Source: JAJEFO01 sp965209045
Lineage (GTDB): Bacteria > Pseudomonadota > Alphaproteobacteria > Rhodobacterales > Rhodobacteraceae
Assembly (NCBI GenBank): GCA_965209045.1
Contig: CBDBPW010000001.1
Coordinates: forward strand, 1,116,001 to 1,180,000
Reading direction: 5' to 3'
Length of the DNA: 64,000 bases
The position numbers and the translations under genes were made by a program. Below the pieces are notes generated by a model, which saw only the letters and a program-made list of their open reading frames with translations, was not told the origin of the DNA and did not search any database. Position 1 is the first letter of the stretch. The number at the start of each line of letters is the position of its first letter. This document shows, one piece after another, positions 1 through 8,720 of the stretch.

Positions 1-1
1 G

Positions 2-823
2 AAGAACCTGGCTGTGAACGCGACGGTCACGGCACTGCTGGAGGCGGATGGCACGATCCTGCTCGACTTCCGGGAAGGGGCCCTGTTCGAGGCTCACGCC
101 CATGAAGATGAGGATCATGAAGAGCATGCCGATGAAAAAGGACATGACCATGATCATGACGAACACGCCCACGACGACGAGGACGGGCACGAGCACGAAG
201 AGCACGCTCACGACGACGAGGACGAACACGAGAGTGAAGAGCATGCCCACGACGACGAGGACGAACACGAGAGTGAAGAGCATGCCCACGACGATCACGG
301 TCACGCCCATGGCGACCACGATCCGCATGCCTGGCTCTTGCCTGCAAACGCCAGCACGTGGCTGAACCTGTTCGCCGCGCAGCTTTCGGCGGCAGACCCG
401 GACAACGCGAGCGATTACTTCGCCAACGCTGCGGCCGGGAGGGCTGAAATCGAGGCCCTGTCCGCGGAGGTGAGCGAGATCCTTGATGCGGTTCGTGGCG
501 GAAAGTTCATCGTCTTTCACGACGCTTACCAGTATTTCGAGACGGCGTTCGACTTCCCGGCCTCTGGCGCAATCTCGCTCGGCGACGCGTCTGATCCGAG
601 CCCGGCGCGGATCGCCGAGATTCAGGCCAGGGTCCGAGAGGAAGGCATCGGTTGCGTCCTCGCGGAACCGCAGTTCAACCCGGGTCTCGTTGCCACGGTC
701 CTCGACGGAACCGATGCCAGTACCGGGGTGATCGACCCGCTGGGGGCGGACCTCGAACCGGGGCCGGCGCTCTACCCGCAATTGATCCGAAACATGGCCG
801 CAACGCTGGCCGGGTGCCTGTAG
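2..823 (+). CDS. znuA: Zinc ABC transporter substrate-binding protein ZnuA (5' truncated by window edge)
   Basis: This is the C-terminal 273 residues of a periplasmic zinc-binding protein that delivers Zn(II) to a ZnuBC-type importer. The reading frame is open to the window edge, so the signal peptide and first lobe lie outside. Family marks are a long His/Asp/Glu-rich charged loop (nt about 95-325), then HDPHAWL with a metal-ligand His, FHDAYQYF with another, and DPLGADL near the end, matching the ZnuA metal site. The acidic-His loop is typical of ZnuA and is thought to capture zinc. It is unusually regular here because it is built from a tandem repeat. znuB/znuC and zur are not in the window. 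Certainty about the family is high. Confidence 0.93.
   Translation, partial: KNLAVNATVTALLEADGTILLDFREGALFEAHAHEDEDHEEHADEKGHDHDHDEHAHDDEDGHEHEEHAHDDEDEHESEEHAHDDEDEHESEEHAHDDHGHAHGDHDPHAWLLPANASTWLNLFAAQLSAADPDNASDYFANAAAGRAEIEALSAEVSEILDAVRGGKFIVFHDAYQYFETAFDFPASGAISLGDASDPSPARIAEIQARVREEGIGCVLAEPQFNPGLVATVLDGTDASTGVIDPLGADLEPGPALYPQLIRNMAATLAGCL
158..295 (+). repeat. 39-bp tandem repeat encoding the His-rich loop of ZnuA
   Basis: Successive 13-codon units start at 158, 197 and 236, and a partial fourth starts at 275. The units at 197 and 236 differ only at two synonymous third positions (gct/gcc and cac/cat). Each encodes EEHAHDDEDEHES or a close variant, so the repeat keeps frame and adds metal-binding residues. 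It is a coding minisatellite, not CRISPR: there are no spacers and the periodicity is exact. Confidence 0.9.
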
Positions 824-834
824 GGACCAGACCT

Positions 835-866
835 GGACCGGCCGACGTCTCGACGCTGGCCGGTCC
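835..866 (+). terminator. Stem-loop after znuA, possible terminator
   Basis: A perfect 9-bp inverted repeat (GGACCGGCC at 835-843 and GGCCGGTCC at 858-866) with a 14-nt loop lies 12 nt after the znuA stop. There is no T-tract, so intrinsic termination is uncertain; it could also be a 3'-end stabiliser. Confidence 0.4.
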
Positions 867-986
867 ACCCCATGAACGCGGGCGGCCTGGTCAGGCCGCA
901 ATTGCGACGTGCGTTCGGCGGCCGCGATCGTGAACGGCATCCGGCTCGCCCTTGATTCTGTACGGGCGCCGCGGAAATGTCGTTTT

Positions 987-1017
987 TTGCTGAAATGGAT
1001 GTCGGAAACGTTATACT
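987..1017 (+). promoter_or_regulatory. Candidate promoter of the peptide ABC transporter operon
   Basis: A TATACT hexamer at 1012-1017 is a good -10 match. The best -35 upstream is TTGCTG at 987-992, with a long 19-nt spacer. It lies within the 311-nt gene-free stretch 824-1134, in which no open frame looks coding. The predicted transcript would start near 1024, about 110 nt before the first start codon. Confidence 0.35.
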
Positions 1018-1134
1018 TGATGCCGCAGACAGCCGTTGACCTCATGGCGCGCGCGTGTCGAAGATGGCACGGATTGCGGCTGCAATGAAGTGAATGGGCA
1101 CTGCCAGAAACACACTAGCGGGAGAACCGACAAC

Positions 1135-2784
1135 ATGACAACGAAGAGAATCCACCCTGCCGCCCTCATGCATGCGGACGAATATCGCGAAGGCAAGATC
1201 AGCCGCCGCGAGTTCCTGACCCGCGCGACGGCATTGGGTGTTGCCACCTCGGCAGCATACGGGTTGATCGGAGCAAGCGCTCCGGTCCAGGCCAGCTCGC
1301 ACGCCAAGATGGGTGGCACGATGCGCATCCAGATGGAGGTGCGCGCGCTGAAGGAGCCGCGGGTCTATGACTGGAGCCAGATCGCGAACTACACCCGCGG
1401 CACTCTGGAGTACCTGGTCGAATACAACAACGACGGGTCCTTCAAGCCGATGCTGCTCGAAAGCTGGGAAGCGAACGATGATGCGACGCAGTTCACGCTC
1501 CACGTCCGCCCGGGCGTCAAGTGGAACAACGGCGACGACTTCACGGCGGATGACGTGGCCCGCAACATAACCGGGTGGGCTGACAAGTCGGTCGAAGGCA
1601 ACTCGATGGCCGGGCGCTTCGGCGTCCTGATCGATCCGGATACCGGCAAGGCCATCGAAGGCGCGGTCGAAGTCGTGGACAACCTCACGGTTCGCCTGAA
1701 CCTGCCAAGACCTGACATCACGGTCATTCCGGGCATGGCGGACTATCCGGCCGCCATCATCCATTCGTCGTTCAATGCCGACGATGCCATGAATGCCGTT
1801 GGCACCGGGCCGTACCTCATGACGGAGCTCGAGGTCGGCGTGAAGGGCGCGATCACCCGCAACGAAGACCACCAGTGGTGGGGCGAGGCCGTGTTCGGCA
1901 AGCCGGCGCTGGACCGGATCGAATTCATCGATTTCGGCACCGACCCAGCCGCCTGGCTGGCCGCGCTTGAGGCTGACGAAGTGGACTTCCTCTACGAATC
2001 GGTCGGCGAATTCATCGACGTGATGGACGACCTCGGTTTCGAGAAGTCTGAGGTGGTAACGGCGGCGACGATCGTCATCCGTCCGAACCAGCTGGCCGAA
2101 ATCGACGGCGAGAAGCCCTATGCCGACGTTCGAGTCCGCAGAGCGCTGCAGCTTGCCGTGGACAATGCGGTGTGCCTCGAGCTTGGCTACGGCGACCGAG
2201 GCGTTCAGGCCGAGAACCATCACGTCGCTCCGGTTCATCCGGAATACGCGGAGCTGCCGCCGATCGCGCGTGATGTCGATCAGGCCCGTGCGCTGATGGA
2301 AGATGCAGGCATGATGGACTACGAGCATGAACTCGTGTCAATTGACGACGACTGGCGGAAGAACACGACCGACGCCGTCGCCGCGCAACTTCGCGACGCA
2401 GGCTTCAACATCAAGCGCACGATCCTGCCTGGTTCGACTTTCTGGAATGACTGGGCCAAGTATCCGTTCAGTTCGACCAACTGGAACCACCGGCCGCTTG
2501 GTGTGCAGGTGCTTGCACTGGCATATCGTTCGGGCGAAGCCTGGAACGAGTTCGGCTGGGCGAATCCCGAATTCGACGCGCTGCTGACCGAGGCTCAGGC
2601 TTTGGCCGACGTCGAGAAACGTCGCGCAGTCATGGCCAAGGTCCAGAAGCTCATCCAGGACGAAGGCGTGACCGTGCAGCCATACTGGCGGTCGGTCTAT
2701 CGACATGGAAAGCCCGGCATCGTGGGCGCCAACATGCACATCACCTTCGAGATTCATGTCTACAAGCTGGGCTTCGCGGCCTGA
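1135..2784 (+). CDS. Tat-exported ABC transporter substrate-binding protein, peptide/nickel family 5
   Basis: 549 residues, the usual size for SBP_bac_5 proteins that bind peptides, opines or similar solutes in the periplasm. The start at 1135 is preferred over an upstream in-frame ATG at 1036 because GGGAGA lies about 10 nt upstream and the protein then begins with a Tat signal: SRREFLT with twin Arg at 24-25, a hydrophobic stretch and an A-x-A-like end near residue 52. After it come PMLLESWE and a WNNGDDFTADDV segment, typical of the family. First gene of a four-gene importer operon. Tat export means the protein folds, or acquires a cofactor or partner, before transport. The substrate cannot be told from sequence. 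Confidence 0.9.
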   Translation: MTTKRIHPAALMHADEYREGKISRREFLTRATALGVATSAAYGLIGASAPVQASSHAKMGGTMRIQMEVRALKEPRVYDWSQIANYTRGTLEYLVEYNNDGSFKPMLLESWEANDDATQFTLHVRPGVKWNNGDDFTADDVARNITGWADKSVEGNSMAGRFGVLIDPDTGKAIEGAVEVVDNLTVRLNLPRPDITVIPGMADYPAAIIHSSFNADDAMNAVGTGPYLMTELEVGVKGAITRNEDHQWWGEAVFGKPALDRIEFIDFGTDPAAWLAALEADEVDFLYESVGEFIDVMDDLGFEKSEVVTAATIVIRPNQLAEIDGEKPYADVRVRRALQLAVDNAVCLELGYGDRGVQAENHHVAPVHPEYAELPPIARDVDQARALMEDAGMMDYEHELVSIDDDWRKNTTDAVAAQLRDAGFNIKRTILPGSTFWNDWAKYPFSSTNWNHRPLGVQVLALAYRSGEAWNEFGWANPEFDALLTEAQALADVEKRRAVMAKVQKLIQDEGVTVQPYWRSVYRHGKPGIVGANMHITFEIHVYKLGFAA

Positions 2785-2794
2785 TGACATCATT

Positions 2795-2822
2795 CCGGGG
2801 GCGCCCAGTCGGGCGCCCCCGG
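2795..2822 (+). terminator. Strong stem-loop after the binding-protein gene (attenuator or mRNA stabiliser)
   Basis: A perfect 12-bp stem (CCGGGGGCGCCC at 2795-2806, complement at 2811-2822) with loop AGTC begins 11 nt after the stop codon. There is no U-run. In transport operons such a hairpin commonly protects the binding-protein mRNA and lowers read-through into the permease genes, giving excess binding protein; that role is inferred here. Confidence 0.6.
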
Positions 2823-2901
2823 AGCTTCCTCTCCGGTTTGGCAGGTACGGCATCGGGGAGGCCGGGCAACTCGATCCTGCGTCAGAAGACAGGGAGTTCT
2901 C

Positions 2902-3948
2902 ATGGGAGTTTTCATCCTGCGCCGTGTCGGCGTCATGATCCTGACGGCGCTGTGCCTTACATTTGTCGTATTTTTCCTGACGAATCTCTATCCGGCCCTG
3001 GAAAAGCTTGCGAAGACGCAGGGCAACCAGCGGATGTCCGACGCGGCCGTGGTCTCGTATCTCGAGAGGCACGGCCACTTGCAGCCTCTGCTGGTCAAGT
3101 ACGGGCAATGGCTTGGCGTCGTCCCCGGTTACGTGCACGAGAATACGGAAACGGGCGCCATCACGGCCAGATGCGCGACGAGGGGCATGGACCCGTCGGA
3201 AGCGCCTCGCTTCTGCGGGTTGCTGCAAGGCGACTGGGGCTTCTCGACAGTCTTCAAGGACGATGTCAGCAACATCATCGCGGTCCGGCTCGGCCTTACC
3301 GGAAAGCTGATGTTCTGGGTCTTGGTGGTCATGGTCCCTTCGGCCCTCCTCATCGGCGTCCTGGCCGGCATGCGCGAAGGATCCCGCATGGACAGGTCGC
3401 TCTCGACCTTCTCCATCGCGTCGACGGCCACGCCTGAATACGTCTCGGGCGTCATTCTCATCACGCTGCTCGCCTCATCGGCCGGCTGGAAGATCTTCAA
3501 GGGCACCGCCACGAGTGCGGCGGACAACGCGACGCTCGAGAACTTTCTCCTGCCCGTGCTGACAATCTCGCTCTACGGCGTGGGATACATCGCCAGAATG
3601 ACGCGGGCCTCGATGACCGAAGTCATGACCGCGCAATACATCCGGACGGCACGTCTCAAGGGCGTCAGCTTTCGAAACGTTGTCCTGAAGCACGCTCTCA
3701 GAAACGCGCTCATTGCCCCGTTCACTGTCATCATGCTCCAGTTCCCGTGGCTCCTGAACGGTGTCGTGATTGTCGAGACCCTCTTCAACTACAAGGGCTT
3801 CGGCTGGGTGCTGGTGCAGGCGGCGGGCAACAACGACATCTCGCTTCTGCTCGCCTGTTCCGTGGTGGCCGTCGTCGTCGTGCTGGTCACGCAGCTCATA
3901 TCCGACATCGGATACGTGTTCCTGAACCCCCGCATTCAGATCTCGTAG
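2902..3948 (+). CDS. ABC transporter permease, DppB/OppB type
   Basis: 348-residue inner-membrane permease of the peptide/nickel importer family. TM1 (about residues 9-31) is followed by a roughly 100-residue periplasmic segment holding GDWGFSTVFKDDV, the usual family landmark. The core membrane domain follows, with the EAA-type cytoplasmic loop at about 246-275 (ARLKGVSFRNVVLKHALRNA) that docks on the ATPase. GGGAGT sits about 6 nt before the ATG. The gene lies 117 nt after the binding-protein gene, separated from it by a strong hairpin, and 13 nt before the second permease gene. It should form a heterodimeric channel with the next gene product. Confidence 0.93.
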   Translation: MGVFILRRVGVMILTALCLTFVVFFLTNLYPALEKLAKTQGNQRMSDAAVVSYLERHGHLQPLLVKYGQWLGVVPGYVHENTETGAITARCATRGMDPSEAPRFCGLLQGDWGFSTVFKDDVSNIIAVRLGLTGKLMFWVLVVMVPSALLIGVLAGMREGSRMDRSLSTFSIASTATPEYVSGVILITLLASSAGWKIFKGTATSAADNATLENFLLPVLTISLYGVGYIARMTRASMTEVMTAQYIRTARLKGVSFRNVVLKHALRNALIAPFTVIMLQFPWLLNGVVIVETLFNYKGFGWVLVQAAGNNDISLLLACSVVAVVVVLVTQLISDIGYVFLNPRIQIS

Positions 3949-3961
3949 GAGGAGAGGAGTC

Positions 3962-5374
3962 ATGGAGCCATTGACATGGACCGGCAGCCTCTCTGTCCTC
4001 GATCCGGTTTTCCTGCTAGCCTGGATCGCATTCGGAATTGCCGTGGTAGCACAGATCGTGGCGACTTTCCTTGCCGCGGAAGACATCGTCGAGCATGAGG
4101 TCAGCGCCTCCACCCGGAAAGTGGCGGAATATGCGGTTCTTGGCGTCAAGATCATCGCCGGACTGATCCTTCTGCTGATCCTTGTCTATGTCGTCGGCGG
4201 CATCCTGATGCCGACAATGGAAGCCAAGGGCATCGTCGGCACTGTCTCAACCCGTCTCCTCCCGGTCTGGATCGCCCTCCTGGCGACCTTTTCGGTGTCG
4301 ATTGCCTTCAAACGGAGTCTCGGGCTCTATGGCAAGCTGTTCGACAGCATGGTCGGCATGATCGGATTCGCGATTGTCATGTTCTGGGTCTTCACGGCCA
4401 TCTTCGGCGCGATGGACCTGATCGTGACGCATGACCCGCTCGCCCAGATTTCGGGCATGAAGAACAAGGTGCCGGGAACGGCGCTCCCGGACGTGGAGGG
4501 TGCGTTTCCCTACTATCTCCTGGGTGGCGACAACCTGGCCCGCGATGTCTTCAGCCGCGTGGTCAAGGGAGCCTGGGAGGTCGTGAAGGTCGCGCCGTTC
4601 GCAACGCTTTTTGCGTTCATGGTGGGGATCACGCTGGGCCTTCCAGCCGCCTATTTCGGCGGGCGGCTCGACACGATACTGAGCTTCGTCTCCAACCTGA
4701 TCCTGGCTTTCCCCGTGATCCTTCTCTTCTATCTTCTGGTCACGCCGGAAATCGTGCAGACCGGAATTCCCGTCTACATGGCGGCGGTGCTCTTCATCTT
4801 CCCGATCATTTTCATGGTGATCCTGATCAACTCGCGCTTCCACGTGCAGCCGGTGAAGAGGGGCGTCTACCTGGTGATCACGCTGGTGCTCGGTCTCTGG
4901 ATCTATTCCGGGGTCGCGTGGAACGCCGATCCGCTGGGCCTGATCGAATTCCCGCCCAATCTGCTGGTCGTCTTCGTCAGTGTCGTCTTCGTCAATTCAC
5001 CCACCGTCTTCCGGATCGTGAGAGGCATTGCGCTCGACATAAAGACGCGCGACTACGTTGCGGCCGGCCAGACGCGGGGGGAGGGTCCCTGGTACATCAT
5101 GCTTTGGGAGATCCTGCCCAATGCACGCGGGCCGCTCATCGTCGATTTCTGCCTGAGGATCGGCTATACGACCATCCTCCTCGGGACCTTGGGCTTCTTC
5201 GGCCTTGGCCTCAGCCCGGAAAGCCCGGACTGGGGATCGACGATCAATGACGGACGGAAGCTCCTGTCGGTCTTTCCCCATCCCGCCCTGGCTCCCGCCT
5301 TCTCGCTGATGAGTCTCGTCCTGGGCCTGAACCTGCTGGCGGACGGACTGAGGGAAGAAAGCCTGAGGGACTGA
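3962..5374 (+). CDS. ABC transporter permease, DppC/OppC type with extended N-terminal membrane region
   Basis: 470 residues, clearly longer than the roughly 300 of standard DppC. The C-terminal part is a normal permease: GGDNLARDVFSRVVKGAW before the core TM helices, an EAA loop near residue 365 (YVAAGQTRGEGPWYIMLWE) and the terminal LGLNLLADGLRE motif. The extra length is N-terminal, with about four hydrophobic segments (roughly residues 10-35, 55-85, 95-115 and 125-150) before the canonical domain, and there is also extra length between core helices. A clear SD (GGAGGAGAGGAG) precedes the ATG. Partner of the upstream permease; the role of the additional helices is unknown. Confidence 0.9.
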   Translation: MEPLTWTGSLSVLDPVFLLAWIAFGIAVVAQIVATFLAAEDIVEHEVSASTRKVAEYAVLGVKIIAGLILLLILVYVVGGILMPTMEAKGIVGTVSTRLLPVWIALLATFSVSIAFKRSLGLYGKLFDSMVGMIGFAIVMFWVFTAIFGAMDLIVTHDPLAQISGMKNKVPGTALPDVEGAFPYYLLGGDNLARDVFSRVVKGAWEVVKVAPFATLFAFMVGITLGLPAAYFGGRLDTILSFVSNLILAFPVILLFYLLVTPEIVQTGIPVYMAAVLFIFPIIFMVILINSRFHVQPVKRGVYLVITLVLGLWIYSGVAWNADPLGLIEFPPNLLVVFVSVVFVNSPTVFRIVRGIALDIKTRDYVAAGQTRGEGPWYIMLWEILPNARGPLIVDFCLRIGYTTILLGTLGFFGLGLSPESPDWGSTINDGRKLLSVFPHPALAPAFSLMSLVLGLNLLADGLREESLRD

Positions 5375-5498
5375 TGATGACCAGAGCAGCGCCCGAAGCC
5401 GATCCCGTGACGTACCCTGGCACGCCCGGAGTTCGGCCCCGCTTCTCTTTCGGGGCGCGCGTTGCCTGCCGCGCTTCCCTAGCGACATGGAGGGCACC

Positions 5499-7583
5499 AT
5501 GAACAAGCCGGACCACGATGGCCCGATCCTTGAAATCGAGAACCTCTCGATAAGCTTCTTCACGCGGCTTCGCGAGATTCCTGCGGTGATGGACTTTTCC
5601 TGCACCGTGGAGCCGGGCGATGCGATGGGGCTCGTTGGAGAATCCGGTTGCGGAAAATCCACGGTCGCACTCGGAGTCATGCAGGATCTGGGCGTCAACG
5701 GGCGCATTGTCGGCGGTTCGATCAAATTCAAGGGCCGGAACCTGAACGACATGAGCCAGGAGGCGCTGCGTGACATTCGCGGATCCGAAATTGCCATGAT
5801 CTATCAGGAACCCATGGCGTCCCTGAACCCGGCCATGAAGATCGGCAAGCAGCTCATGGAAGTGCCGATGATCCATGAGGACGTGAGCGAAGCGGAGGCG
5901 CGCCAGCGCGCGCTTGAGGTCGTGGAGGATGTACGGTTGCCGGATCCCGAACGAATACTCGCGTCCTTTCCGCACCAGCTTTCGGGCGGTCAGCAGCAGC
6001 GCATAGTGATCGCTATGGCGCTGATGTCGAAACCGTCCCTTCTGATCCTCGACGAGCCCACGACGGCGCTCGACGTGACGGTCGAGGCTGCCGTGGTCGA
6101 ACTCGTGAAGGATCTCGGCAAGAAGTACGGCACGTCGATGCTGTTCATAAGCCACAATCTCGGGCTGGTCCTCGAGACATGTGACCGGATCTGCGTGATG
6201 TACTCCGGGGAGGCGGTCGAGACCGGCTCGATCGAGGACGTCTTCGACAAGATGCGCCATCCCTATACCCAGGCGCTTTTCAGGTCCATTCCGCTTCCTG
6301 GCGCCGACAAGAACATGCGGCCACTTGTGGCAATTCCGGGCAACTTCCCGTTGCCGCATGAACGCCCGCCCGGCTGCAACTTCGGTCCCCGTTGCGAATA
6401 CTTCGAGGCGGGGCGATGCGATGCGGGCGAGATCCGGATGGGCGATGTCGAGGGTGACGATCGCCACGAGTCGCGCTGCCTGAAGTTCAGCGAGATCGAC
6501 TGGGACGCGCCCGTGAAGTCAAGCCGGACGTTCGAAAGGTCGGAGCCGGGTCCCGTCGTGCTCGAGATGCAGCAGCTCAAGAAGTTCTACGAGGTGGCGG
6601 CAAACGCGCTGTTTGGCGGCAGGGACAAGAAGGTGGTCAAGGCGAACGAGACCCTGACCTTCGCCGCGCACGAGTCCGAGACGCTTGCCATCGTCGGAGA
6701 GTCGGGCTGCGGCAAGTCCACCTTTGCCAAGGTGCTGATGGGCCTTGAGACGGCGACATCGGGCCGGATTCTCCTCGACAACGAAGAGATCCAGGAAGTG
6801 CCGATCGAGGAGCGGGATCCGAAAACCGTCTCCAGTGTCCAGATGGTGTTCCAGAATCCCTTTGACACGCTCAACCCTTCAATGACGGTCGGCCGCCAGA
6901 TCATCCGTGCGCTGGAGGTTTTCGGCGTAGGCAATTCGGAGGAGGATCGCCAGGAGCGCATGCTTGAGCTTCTCGATCTGGTGAAGCTGCCCCGGGAGTT
7001 TGCCGAGCGCATGCCGCGCCAGCTGTCAGGGGGACAGAAGCAGCGTGTCGGCATCGCACGCGCATTTGCCGGCGGTGCCCGCATCGTGATCGCCGACGAG
7101 CCGGTCTCCGCGCTCGACGTCAGTGTCCAGGCGGCCGTCACGGATCTCTTGATGGAGATCCAGCGGAAGGAAAAGACGACGTTGCTCTTCATCAGCCACG
7201 ATCTTTCCATTGTCCGTTATCTCGCGGACAGGGTCATGGTCATGTACCTGGGCCATGTCGTCGAAATCGGCGAAACGGATCAGGTCTTCGCGCCGCCCTA
7301 CCACCCTTATACCGAAGCCTTGCTCTCGGCCGTACCGATTGCGGATACAAGCGTCGAGAAGCAGCACATCGTTCTCGAGGGCGACATTCCGTCGGCACTG
7401 AATCCGCCGTCCGGATGCCCCTTCCAGACGCGATGCCGATGGAAGCACGATGTCAAGGACGGGCTCTGCGACCGCGAGGTGCCGCCGATGCGGACCTTGG
7501 CGGACGGCCACGAGATCAAGTGCCACCTTTCCGAAGACAAGCTGAACACGATGGATCCCGTGATCAAGATTGCGGCTGAGTAG
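5499..7583 (+). CDS. Fused double ATP-binding subunit of peptide-type ABC importer (DppD-DppF fusion)
   Basis: 694 residues with two complete nucleotide-binding domains. Walker A GESGCGKST occurs at about residues 47-55 and again near 399. ABC signatures are LSGGQQQR and LSGGQKQR, and each half ends in an oligopeptide-transporter C-terminal extension with a Cys cluster (CNFGPRCEYF..RCD; CPFQTRCRW..LCD). In many dpp/opp systems these are two separate proteins. The ATG at 5499 is chosen over an in-frame ATG at 5487 because GGAGGG (5489-5494) then has usable SD spacing. A GCCCCG/CGGGGC hairpin at 5436-5456 lies in the 124-nt gap after the permease gene. Last gene of the operon. Confidence 0.92.
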   Translation: MNKPDHDGPILEIENLSISFFTRLREIPAVMDFSCTVEPGDAMGLVGESGCGKSTVALGVMQDLGVNGRIVGGSIKFKGRNLNDMSQEALRDIRGSEIAMIYQEPMASLNPAMKIGKQLMEVPMIHEDVSEAEARQRALEVVEDVRLPDPERILASFPHQLSGGQQQRIVIAMALMSKPSLLILDEPTTALDVTVEAAVVELVKDLGKKYGTSMLFISHNLGLVLETCDRICVMYSGEAVETGSIEDVFDKMRHPYTQALFRSIPLPGADKNMRPLVAIPGNFPLPHERPPGCNFGPRCEYFEAGRCDAGEIRMGDVEGDDRHESRCLKFSEIDWDAPVKSSRTFERSEPGPVVLEMQQLKKFYEVAANALFGGRDKKVVKANETLTFAAHESETLAIVGESGCGKSTFAKVLMGLETATSGRILLDNEEIQEVPIEERDPKTVSSVQMVFQNPFDTLNPSMTVGRQIIRALEVFGVGNSEEDRQERMLELLDLVKLPREFAERMPRQLSGGQKQRVGIARAFAGGARIVIADEPVSALDVSVQAAVTDLLMEIQRKEKTTLLFISHDLSIVRYLADRVMVMYLGHVVEIGETDQVFAPPYHPYTEALLSAVPIADTSVEKQHIVLEGDIPSALNPPSGCPFQTRCRWKHDVKDGLCDREVPPMRTLADGHEIKCHLSEDKLNTMDPVIKIAAE

Positions 7584-7660
7584 CAAGGTCGTTCAATGCA
7601 CGCAGTCCGACGGTTGCCAGTGCGCCCTGCCGGCCGGACCACTTCGGCGGGGAGAGGCGG

Positions 7661-8449
7661 ATGACGTTCACGATCGCGACTTGGAACATCAATTCCGTTC
7701 GGCTCAGGGAAGCGCTTGTCTGCAAGCTCATGAAGAGCGAGCGGCCGGACATTCTGTGTCTTCAGGAGTGCAAGTCGCCTGTCGAGAAGATGCCTTTCGA
7801 AAGCTTCAAGCGCCTTGGCTACACGCACATGGTGGCAAGGGGCCAGAAGGGATACAACGGCGTCGCGATCCTCTCGAAGATTCCGATGGAAGACGCGGGC
7901 GGTCGCGACTGGGCCGGGCTGGGCGACGCACGCCATGTCGTGGGGCGGCTGGAAAACGGCGTCACGATTCAGAACTTCTACGTCCCGGCCGGAGGCGACG
8001 TGCCCGACCGGGAGGCGAACGAGAAGTTCGGCCAGAAACTCGATTTCCTGGCCGAAATGCGGGATGTGTTCCGCGCGGAGCGGCCAAAGAAGTCCATCCT
8101 TGTCGGCGATCTCAACATCGCGCCCCGCGAGGACGATGTCTGGAGCCACAAGCAGCTCCTGAAAGTCGTGAGCCACACGCCCATCGAAGTGGAGCGTCTC
8201 AGCGAGACGCAGGACGCGGGCAAATGGGTGGACGTGACCAGGCGAGACATCCCGGAAGGGCGCCTGTTCAGCTGGTGGTCGTACCGAGCGCGGGACTGGG
8301 ATGCCGCCGACAAGGGGCGCCGGCTCGATCACATCTGGGCGGCACCGGACATTGCCGATGCCGGACACTCAAGCAGGGTTTTGCGTGCGGCCCGCGGCTG
8401 GGACAGGCCGAGCGACCACGCACCGGTCTTTGCAACATTCGACCTGTGA
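7661..8449 (+). CDS. xthA: Exodeoxyribonuclease III
   Basis: 262-residue apurinic/apyrimidinic endonuclease and 3'-5' exonuclease of the EEP fold, acting in base-excision repair. Catalytic landmarks are in order: TWNINSVRLRE at the N-terminus, LCLQECK with the metal-binding Glu, YNGVAILSK, VGDLNIAPRE with the Asp-Asn pair, RRLDHIW and the terminal SDHAPV with the catalytic His. Length and motif order match E. coli XthA. SD GGGGAGAGG precedes the ATG. It follows the ABC operon by 77 nt but is functionally unrelated. Confidence 0.96.
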   Translation: MTFTIATWNINSVRLREALVCKLMKSERPDILCLQECKSPVEKMPFESFKRLGYTHMVARGQKGYNGVAILSKIPMEDAGGRDWAGLGDARHVVGRLENGVTIQNFYVPAGGDVPDREANEKFGQKLDFLAEMRDVFRAERPKKSILVGDLNIAPREDDVWSHKQLLKVVSHTPIEVERLSETQDAGKWVDVTRRDIPEGRLFSWWSYRARDWDAADKGRRLDHIWAAPDIADAGHSSRVLRAARGWDRPSDHAPVFATFDL

Positions 8450-8660
8450 CCGATGCGGGCCCGCATGGGGCATGGCAATCCGGTCACGGAAATCCGAGGC
8501 AAGTCAGATGCAGGGGAAGTGCCCTTGAGTTCAGCTGGATCCTGCACCAGGCGGCGAGGCCAAGGCGCGGCAGGCGGTTGAACAGGGCCCGGATGCTGAA
8601 CGGATTCGCAAGGCGCATCCGGACGGCGTCATCCATTTCCGCCGCAGATCACCGCACCCC

Positions 8661-8690
8661 TTGGTTGTCCGTCGCCTGATCGCATATATA
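8661..8690 (+). promoter_or_regulatory. Candidate sigma70 promoter of the cnoX-like gene
   Basis: TTGGTT (8661-8666) and TATATA (8685-8690) are separated by 18 nt. The start codon follows 30 nt after the -10 box. The rest of the 271-nt gap 8450-8720 shows only a 14-nt palindrome just after xthA (8453-8466) and no convincing gene. Confidence 0.45.
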
Positions 8691-8720
8691 ACGTGCTGCA
8701 GCACCAATTTGGGGAAGAAC

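Noticed and set aside
158..295. Regular repeats considered as a CRISPR array
   Set aside because: Units are contiguous with no spacers, in frame, and encode His/Asp/Glu residues of ZnuA.
1042..2328. Long open frame (428 codons) antisense to the binding-protein gene
   Set aside because: High-GC antisense shadow: Arg/His/Val-rich, no motif, no SD; the sense strand has a Tat signal and family motifs.
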